Positions 55,549-60,522 of a stretch of DNA of 60,522 nt are shown here, piece after piece. The notes under the pieces were generated by a model. That model was not told the DNA's origin and made no database searches. It saw nothing but the letters and a program-made list of their open reading frames with translations. This DNA comes from Bradyrhizobium sp. Gha (GTDB lineage Bacteria; Pseudomonadota; Alphaproteobacteria; Rhizobiales; Xanthobacteraceae). The stretch spans positions 1-60,522 of the forward strand of contig NZ_FOQM01000043.1 of NCBI RefSeq assembly GCF_900113735.1, read 5' to 3'. Position numbers and translations under genes: made by a program. The first letter of the stretch is position 1. Each line of letters starts with the position of its first letter.

Positions 55549-56244
55549 ATGATTGAACCGGACGGGCATTTTTGCAGCGACTGTGCAGTGCGCGCCACGG
55601 CAGTCTGTTCATCACTCGATCGCGCCGAGCTGAAGGAGTTCGAGCGTCTGGGCCGCCGCGTGAGTTTTGCCGCAGGAGAAACGGTCTTCTCCGAGGAGGA
55701 CATCACGACCTCGTTCTACAACCTCCTCGAGGGCGTGATGCGGCTGTACAAGCTCCTGCCCGATGGCAGGCGGCAGATCGTCGACTTTGCATTGCCCGGT
55801 GATTTCCTGGGGATGAACATTGCGGGACGCCACAATTTTTCCGCCGATGCCATCGGCGCGGTCACCGTGTGCCAGTTCGCCAAGACGGCGTTCGGCCGCT
55901 TCGTAGAGGACCGGCCGCATCTGCTGCGCCAAATCAACGAGCTTGCGATTCGCGAACTGAGCCAGGCGCGCGACCACTTGGTCCTGCTTGGCCGCCGTTC
56001 GGCTGAGGAGAAGGTCGCAACCTTCCTTCTCAATTGGCGCGCGCGGTTGGTCTCGCTCAGGGGATCGTCGGATACGGTTCCGCTGCCGATGAACAGGCAG
56101 GACATCGCCGACTATCTCGGACTGACGATCGAGACCGTCAGCCGCACCTTCACCAGGCTGGAGCGGCTCGGTGTCATCGAGATCATCCAGGGGGGCATCA
56201 GCCTGCTCGATCCTGCACGCGCCAAAGCCCTGGCCGCCGCTTGA
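55549..56244 (+). CDS. FNR-type oxygen-sensing regulator (FixK1/AadR/FnrN-like)
   Basis: 231 residues from ATG 55549. The N-terminal cysteine cluster Cys9, Cys12 and Cys20 (HFCSDCAVRATAVCSS) plus the internal cysteine in GAVTVCQFAK are the ligands of an oxygen-labile [4Fe-4S] cluster. The cAMP-receptor-like fold follows (LLEGVMRLYKLLPDGRRQIV) and the helix-turn-helix is DIADYLGLTIETVSRTFTRL, with the E-SR recognition pattern of FNR/FixK. FixK2 lacks the cysteine cluster, so the window holds both kinds. Intact, unlike the genes to its left. Confidence 0.9.
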   Translation: MIEPDGHFCSDCAVRATAVCSSLDRAELKEFERLGRRVSFAAGETVFSEEDITTSFYNLLEGVMRLYKLLPDGRRQIVDFALPGDFLGMNIAGRHNFSADAIGAVTVCQFAKTAFGRFVEDRPHLLRQINELAIRELSQARDHLVLLGRRSAEEKVATFLLNWRARLVSLRGSSDTVPLPMNRQDIADYLGLTIETVSRTFTRLERLGVIEIIQGGISLLDPARAKALAAA

Positions 56245-56268
56245 GGCTTCCCGCAGCTGTTCCGATTT

Positions 56269-56282
56269 TTGATCCCGATCAA
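56269..56282. promoter_or_regulatory. FixK/FNR box upstream of the 40-residue gene
   Basis: TTGATCCCGATCAA is a perfect dyad 55 bases before the ATG at 56338. Confidence 0.85.
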
Positions 56283-56337
56283 TCACGGCGCGCGCGGCCC
56301 CGTAAAAAATGACGCAAACGACCTTGGGAGGAGCGTG

Positions 56338-56460
56338 ATGCCGATTGACGCAATACTGGTGGCCGTCGCCGTCGAGGCTGTCTTTGTCGGATCCGCCGGG
56401 GCTCTGGCATGGGCGGACCGACAAACCAGCGCAAATATTGCTACTCGCACAAAAGTCTGA
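56338..56460 (+). CDS. 40-residue single-helix membrane protein
   Basis: MPIDAILVAVAVEAVFVGSA, GALAWADRQTSANIATRTKV. One hydrophobic helix fills residues 4-25 and the tail is polar. A strong ribosome site (GGGAGGAG) stands just before the ATG and a perfect FixK box 55 bases upstream, so translation and low-oxygen expression are both likely. Size and shape recall small subunits of membrane oxidases, but there is no family match. It lies between the FNR-type gene and hemN. Confidence 0.75.
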   Translation: MPIDAILVAVAVEAVFVGSAGALAWADRQTSANIATRTKV

Positions 56461-56516
56461 GCGAGAGCCCGGCAGGCTCGCACACGATCCGCGAGCGCTC
56501 GCAGTCCGATGAGGCT

Positions 56517-57869
56517 TCAGACGGCGCGGCTGTGAGTGGCCTGGGAGCGTGCAAGATGCGCGTCGAAAGCTGACGCGACGCTCCGAACCAGGAACTCTGC
56601 CCCGCCGCTGACGGCTAACCTGTCGCCGATCATCGTCACCACCCCATCGGCAACGAGACTGTCGATCCGCGATCGATCGACGATCGCCGATCGTGGATCC
56701 CGACCGTGACGATGGGACACTTGAGGTAGATCGACGGCCATGTCGCACATGACGCGCTCGATGATGTCGGCTCGGAAACGGTCTTCCTCGGTGAATGCAT
56801 AGCCCTTCACGGTCGCGAGACGTTCATCGGCGATATGCGCGAGATAGTCCTTGGTGGCCACGACGTTCTGCACAAATCCCTGCGGCAGGCGACTGATCGA
56901 ACTCGAGCCGAGGCCGATGAGAGCTTCAGCGGCGTCGTCCGTGTAGCCCTGAAAGTTCCGCCGCAGTCGGCCTTCCCGTTTCGCGACGGCGAGGTCGTCG
57001 TCGGGCAAAGCGAAGTGATCGAAGCCGATCCGGACGTAGCCGGCATCGACCAGCGCCTCGGCGATGGTCTCCGCCTGCAGATGACGATCGAGGCTGTCAG
57101 GAAGCGTACTTTCGTCGATCTTGCGCTGATGCTTCTTGAAGGATGGGACGTGGGCGTAGCCGAAGACGGAGAACCGGTCCGGGCGCAGCTCAATGCACTT
57201 GGCGACAGTGCCCAGGCAGGAGTCGACGGTCTGCAGCGGTAGGCCGTACAGCAAGTCGAAATTGATCCTGCCGATGCCAGACCGTCGTAGTCGTTCGACG
57301 CACTGGGCGGTCTGCTCGAAGCTCTGCAGGCGATTGATGGCTATCTGGACGTCCGAATCGTAGCTCTGCACGCCCAAGCTCGCGCGGGTGACGCCGCTGA
57401 AGGCCAAGGCTTCCGCCATCGGTTCGGTCAGGGTGCGCGGATCAATCTCCACGGCAACCTCGGCGTCCGGCAGCACGAAGTACGAGTAGCGCAGCGCGCC
57501 GACGAGGTCGGCGAAGGTCTCCGGCGCCATGATCGTGGGCGTGCCGCCGCCGAAGTGGATGTGCGAGACCGGAAGTCGCTGGCCGATCGTCTCAGCCACG
57601 ATGTGCGCTTCGGTGCGTAGGCCGGAGGTGTAGATCGCGATGGGATCGTCTTTCTTGGTAATGGAGGTGTGGCAGCCGCAGTACCAGCACATGGACCGGC
57701 AGAAGGGTACGTGCATGTAGATCGATGCGGACTGTCGGGCCGGTAGCGACTTGAGCCATTTCCGATAGTCGGCTTCGCCGATCGCGGGGGAAAAGTGCGG
57801 GGCCGTGGGATAGCTGGTGTACCGGGGCAGCCTGTCCTGCCCGTAAGATTTCGCCAAGTCCGATCTCAT
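56517..57869 (-). CDS. hemN: HemN, oxygen-independent coproporphyrinogen III oxidase
   Basis: 450 residues from ATG 57869, which has GGAGGAG upstream. The radical-SAM cysteines are in HVPFCRSMCWYCGCH (CxxxCxxCxC, about residues 51-61), preceded by RYTSYPTAPHFS. FGGGTPTIM, the SAM-binding glycine region, and EIDPRTLTEPMAEALAFSGV follow. It makes protoporphyrinogen for heme without oxygen. In Bradyrhizobium hemN genes are targets of FixK2, and a FixK2-type box lies 54 bases upstream. Confidence 0.95.
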   Translation of the reverse strand: MRSDLAKSYGQDRLPRYTSYPTAPHFSPAIGEADYRKWLKSLPARQSASIYMHVPFCRSMCWYCGCHTSITKKDDPIAIYTSGLRTEAHIVAETIGQRLPVSHIHFGGGTPTIMAPETFADLVGALRYSYFVLPDAEVAVEIDPRTLTEPMAEALAFSGVTRASLGVQSYDSDVQIAINRLQSFEQTAQCVERLRRSGIGRINFDLLYGLPLQTVDSCLGTVAKCIELRPDRFSVFGYAHVPSFKKHQRKIDESTLPDSLDRHLQAETIAEALVDAGYVRIGFDHFALPDDDLAVAKREGRLRRNFQGYTDDAAEALIGLGSSSISRLPQGFVQNVVATKDYLAHIADERLATVKGYAFTEEDRFRADIIERVMCDMAVDLPQVSHRHGRDPRSAIVDRSRIDSLVADGVVTMIGDRLAVSGGAEFLVRSVASAFDAHLARSQATHSRAV

Positions 57870-57922
57870 CTCAAGTTTCTCCTCCGTCTTGCGGATAGTA
57901 CCAGCGCTCGGAAGGAACGACA

Positions 57923-57936
57923 TTGCTCTGGCTCAA
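57923..57936. promoter_or_regulatory. FixK2-type box of hemN
   Basis: TTGCTCTGGCTCAA fits the Bradyrhizobium FixK2 consensus TTG(A/C)-N6-(T/G)CAA, 54 bases before the hemN start (minus strand). It is less symmetric than the other boxes. Confidence 0.65.
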
Positions 57937-58114
57937 TGCCCTCGGAAAGGACCTCATGTCCGCCACAGCAGCTTGGCCACGTTCTTGAAGGTGTTCGCGA
58001 CAATCGACCGCGGCGTTTCGATAACGAGCCGGAAGGCAAGATTGGTTGGCGGGACGCCGGCCGCGCTGGCCGCATCGCACCCGTCACCGCGTCGGCTCAG
58101 CGAGTAAGATCTAT

Positions 58115-58128
58115 TTGATCCGCGTCAA
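58115..58128. promoter_or_regulatory. FixK/FNR box upstream of the XRE gene
   Basis: TTGATCCGCGTCAA matches TTGA-N6-TCAA, 59 bases before ATG 58187. Confidence 0.8.
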
Positions 58129-58186
58129 TGAATGTAGCCGAAGACTAGCTATAGTCTTTGGTTCGAAAAAGATAGGGGATAAATCA

Positions 58187-58459
58187 ATGCTGGAAAAAGT
58201 TGTCGAGTTCGCAGGTGAGGCGTTGCCGGGCGGGAATGCTATGCCCCCGTACTCCGAGAGCCAATTCCTAGTCGAACTCGGTGAGCGTGTGCGCAGCTCG
58301 CGCATCCATTGCAGCATGTCGCGCCGCGAGCTTGCCCGCAAGTCCGGCATTTCGGAGCGCTACATTGCCCAGATCGAGGGCGGAAAGGGGAATGTCTCGA
58401 TCGTCCTCTTGCTCAGACTTACGTGGGCTATGCGCCGCAGCCAGCGAACGGCGGCTTGA
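58187..58459 (+). CDS. XRE-type regulator, short form of a BzdR-like protein
   Basis: 90 residues from ATG 58187 with AGGGGA upstream. The helix-turn-helix is SRRELARKSGISERYIAQIE (about residues 45-64) in QFLVELGERVRSSRIHCSMS context. Relatives of this pattern (ERYIAQLExGxGNVSI) carry a C-terminal shikimate-kinase-like domain, as in BzdR and BoxR. Here the protein ends after VLLLRLTWAMRRSQRTAA, so that domain is absent. It may be a truncated gene or a stand-alone DNA-binding fragment, still under a FixK box. Convergent with fixK2. Confidence 0.65.
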   Translation: MLEKVVEFAGEALPGGNAMPPYSESQFLVELGERVRSSRIHCSMSRRELARKSGISERYIAQIEGGKGNVSIVLLLRLTWAMRRSQRTAA

Positions 58460-58498
58460 TATCTGGCATCTGCGACGATGGCCTCTCACTGGCCGGCA

Positions 58499-59197
58499 TC
58501 ACGCGTCCATATTGTGCAGGCGCTGGCGGTTGCGCAGCACAATCTGGCGAGCGCCAGAGAACCCGAGAATGCCCTGGGCGTGAAGCTGCGAGAGCGCCCG
58601 CGACACGGTCTCCAGCGTGAGACCAAGATAGTCGCCGATGTCGCGGCGGCACATCGGCAGCGCGATCATGCCCGCGACGGCGAGGCGGCGGTCCATTTCG
58701 AGCAGGAAGGTCGCGACCCTCTCCATCGCGGTCTTGCGTCCGAGCAGCAGCATGTGGTCTTCGGCGTGGCCCAGCTCGCCGGCGGTCATGGCCCAGAGCT
58801 TGCGGGCGACCTGCACGTCGGTGCCGGCAGCCTTTTCCAGGCTTACACGCTTCACTAGCCGAACATTGGTATCGATGATCGCCTCGGCAGCGAGGCGATG
58901 GCTGGTGCCGGATTCGAGGCCGAACACGTCACCAGGGAGGTGGAAAGCGCCGATCTGGCGGCGGCCGTCGGAGAGGAGCTTGTAGGTGCGCACTGCGCCG
59001 GAGACGACCTGGTAGACATATTCGGCTGGCTCGTCCTCACCGTAAATCTCCTCGTCCTTGCGATAGGAGAATTCGGTGGCGACGAGGCCGACATGGCCGG
59101 CGATCGCGCCGAACTGGTCGGAGACGGGATGAACAGGGGCAATCTTGACACGAACTTGCGTGTTGATCGCTTGGGTGTTGAGCGTCTGGGTCAGCAT
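58499..59197 (-). CDS. fixK2: FixK2, CRP/FNR-type regulator of microaerobic genes
   Basis: Start chosen at ATG 59197 (MLTQTLNTQAINTQ), with GGAG nine bases upstream; ATG 59206 is in frame. It gives 232 residues and puts the single cysteine of LPMCRRDIGDYLG at position 183, the redox-sensitive residue of Bradyrhizobium FixK2. The effector domain is YVYQVVSGAVRTYKLLSDGR and the recognition helix LTLETVSRALSQL. No N-terminal cysteine cluster. It is activated by FixLJ and activates TTGA-N6-TCAA promoters, eight of which lie in this window. Confidence 0.95.
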   Translation of the reverse strand: MLTQTLNTQAINTQVRVKIAPVHPVSDQFGAIAGHVGLVATEFSYRKDEEIYGEDEPAEYVYQVVSGAVRTYKLLSDGRRQIGAFHLPGDVFGLESGTSHRLAAEAIIDTNVRLVKRVSLEKAAGTDVQVARKLWAMTAGELGHAEDHMLLLGRKTAMERVATFLLEMDRRLAVAGMIALPMCRRDIGDYLGLTLETVSRALSQLHAQGILGFSGARQIVLRNRQRLHNMDA

Positions 59198-59206
59198 CTG
59201 CGCCAT

Positions 59207-59300
59207 CTCCGTTGTGATGGCACTTTGGTACGCTGTATCGGGTGCTTCGAAAATTTCGCGAGATATCTTAAGGGGGCGCCCTTACGTAGAATCCCGTAGG
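59207..59300 (-). promoter_or_regulatory. fixK2 promoter region, candidate FixJ target
   Basis: On the minus strand the interval contains TACGTAAGGGCGCCCCCTTA, an imperfect dyad with a TACGTA core, about 80 bases before the fixK2 start. Because FixJ activates fixK2, a FixJ site is expected here. The exact site cannot be fixed from this sequence alone. Confidence 0.4.
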
Positions 59301-59723
59301 TCAATTCCGGTGACGGCTCTGGATGGCATGGCGAATACGTTTGACCAGGTTTTCGTCGAGAAGCGGCTTCAAGATCACGTCCTTTACGCCTGCGGCAGCA
59401 GCCCGGGCCGAGATATTGCCGTCCGGATAGCCTGTGATCAGGATCATCGGGGTGCTGCCGTCGAACTGGCGCAGCCGATCGGCCAGCTCGATGCCGTTGA
59501 TATCGGGCATCTTGTAGTCGATCACGTAGCAGTCGGCGCCGGGCAGGCTCGAAGCGTTGAGCAGTGCTGTGGCATTCCGAAACGTCCGCACGGCAAAGCC
59601 CTCGGTTTCCAGAAGAAAGCGCAGCGATCCCAGCACAGCGTCGTCGTCGTCGACCACGTAGACGATGGGCCGTGTCGACGATGCCATGGGTAGCCGCTGA
59701 TGGTGCGAGCCGATTTCGATCAT
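59301..59723 (-). CDS. REC-only response regulator between fixK2 and fixJ
   Basis: A 140-residue protein (128 if ATG 59687, MASSTRP, is the start). It is a receiver domain without an output domain: acidic pocket YVVDDDDAVLGS, phosphoacceptor in CYVIDYKMPD, and the lysine in DVILKPLLDENL. An orthologue occupies the same place in Bradyrhizobium, between fixK2 and fixJ. It may compete with FixJ for phosphate from FixL or act on another partner. Confidence 0.9.
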   Translation of the reverse strand: MIEIGSHHQRLPMASSTRPIVYVVDDDDAVLGSLRFLLETEGFAVRTFRNATALLNASSLPGADCYVIDYKMPDINGIELADRLRQFDGSTPMILITGYPDGNISARAAAAGVKDVILKPLLDENLVKRIRHAIQSRHRN

Positions 59724-59781
59724 CCGGATCGCGTAGCACAGGCGGACCGGCCCGTCTTGACTTGCCTCAAACCGGTTGGCC

Positions 59782-60399
59782 TCAATCCTTCAGCATGCCG
59801 GCGCGCATTGCGAGGCGCACCAGTTCCGAGAGGCTGCCCGCCTGCATCTTGGTCATGATATTGGCCCGGTACACCTCGATCGTGCGCGGGCTGATGTCAT
59901 AGTCGCGGGCGATCAGCTTGTTGGAGAGCCCTGCGACCAATCCCTCCATGACCTGTCGCTCCCGCGGGCTCAAGGAGGCGACGCGGGCGGTGATATCCTG
60001 GACGACGGCCTCGCTTCTGGCCGCCAACTCCGTCTGGCGGATGGCGCTCTCGATCATGGCGGTGAGGCGATCGTCCTCGAACGGCTTTTCCAGAAAGTCG
60101 ACAGCGCCAAGCTTCATCGCCTCGACCGCCAGCGGCACGTCGCCATGACCGGTCATGATCAGAATCGGAAACGACCAGCGCTGCGCCTTCATTCGCTTCA
60201 ACAGCTCGATTCCGTCGAGACCAGGCATCCTGATGTCGGAGACGACGCAGCCGAAGGCGAGGCCGGGCAGGGTATCGAGGAAGCTTTGCGCGTTGTCGAA
60301 CAGCGTGACGTCGAAGCCAACGGACTCCAGCAGGAAATTGAGCGAGTCCCGCATCGCCTCGTCGTCGTCGATGACGTAAACATGTCCCTTGGTCGTCAT
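59782..60399 (-). CDS. fixJ: FixJ, response regulator
   Basis: A 205-residue protein. Receiver domain HVYVIDDDEAMRDSLNFLLE with phosphoacceptor Asp55 in CVVSDIRMPG, Thr in LIMTGHGDVP and Lys in VDFLEKPFEDD. The LuxR-type output domain has LSPRERQVMEGLVAGLSNKL and TIEVYRANIMTKM. When phosphorylated by FixL at low oxygen it activates fixK2. It starts 3 bases from the fixL stop, so the two are one operon. Confidence 0.95.
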   Translation of the reverse strand: MTTKGHVYVIDDDEAMRDSLNFLLESVGFDVTLFDNAQSFLDTLPGLAFGCVVSDIRMPGLDGIELLKRMKAQRWSFPILIMTGHGDVPLAVEAMKLGAVDFLEKPFEDDRLTAMIESAIRQTELAARSEAVVQDITARVASLSPRERQVMEGLVAGLSNKLIARDYDISPRTIEVYRANIMTKMQAGSLSELVRLAMRAGMLKD

Positions 60400-60401
60400 T
60401 G

Positions 60402-60522
60402 CTCAGGCCTCATCGGCTGCCGGCAGGGTGAAGCGGAATGTCGCGCCGCCCGATGCGTTGTTCTCGGCGACCATGCGACCGCCGTGAGCCTCGATGATCG
60501 AGCGGCTGATCGACAGTCCCAC
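60402..60522 (-). CDS. fixL: FixL, C-terminal end (runs off the right edge)
   Basis: The last 40 codons read GLSISRSIIEAHGGRMVAEN, NASGGATFRFTLPAADEA and stop. The GLSISRSI and GGATFRFTLP pieces are the G boxes of the histidine-kinase ATPase domain. Adjacency to fixJ identifies it as FixL, the heme-based oxygen sensor. The sensor part lies outside the window. Confidence 0.9.

Noticed and set aside
1..60522. tRNA, rRNA, CRISPR array or tyrosine integrase with att site
   Set aside because: None recognised on either strand; the ends of the mobile element must lie outside the window or be lost.

Overview
The window reads as a rhizobial symbiotic region, most probably Bradyrhizobium. Three observations support this: a tra/trb integrative-conjugative-element (ICE) backbone of the alphaproteobacterial type, a complete gibberellin biosynthesis operon, and a fixL-fixJ / response regulator / fixK2 cluster at the right edge. 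If FixK2 starts at 59197 it has 232 residues with the cysteine at position 183, as in the Bradyrhizobium protein. No tRNA, rRNA or CRISPR array was seen.

Region 1 (1-33 kb) is an ICE-like transfer and replication module on the + strand. In order it holds a parB-like remnant, a strawberry-notch helicase/methyltransferase with a toprim partner, DUF2493, DUF736, a decayed regulatory block (9.0-10.5 kb), an AlpA-type HTH gene, repA with iterons, DUF2840-traF-lytic transglycosylase, a DUF3363 relaxase, traG, a CopG-type gene, and trbBCDEJ-K-LFGI with DUF2274. Three different IS110-family transposase genes break it up. An MFS transporter gene sits between copG and trbB, flanked by a 26-bp direct repeat.

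Region 2 (33-44 kb) is symbiotic cargo. A TauD/TfdA-type dioxygenase gene (minus) and the gibberellin operon (plus: cyp112, cyp114, ferredoxin, SDR, cyp117, GGPP synthase, ent-CPP synthase, ent-kaurene synthase) diverge from about 0.8 kb that holds two sequences matching the sigma-54 promoter consensus, one facing each way. A degraded 3' piece of a P450 gene, almost certainly cyp115, lies directly before cyp112. The operon should make GA9 rather than GA4.

Region 3 (44.5-60.5 kb) looks like host-lineage microaerobic DNA. It opens with a P-type ATPase gene cut at its 3' end, then a CBS gene that lost its BON domain. Next come pseudogenes of phaC, a universal stress protein, an acyl-CoA synthetase/GNAT fusion, a membrane protein and an MlaE/F/D-type lipid transporter. 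After these the genes are intact: an FNR-type regulator, a 40-residue membrane protein, hemN, a short XRE regulator, fixK2, a REC-only regulator, fixJ and the end of fixL. Eight sequences of the FixK/FNR form TTG(A/C)-N6-TCAA stand in front of these units, so the segment looks like one FixLJ-FixK2 low-oxygen regulon. Much of its effector part is decayed while the sensors and regulators are intact.
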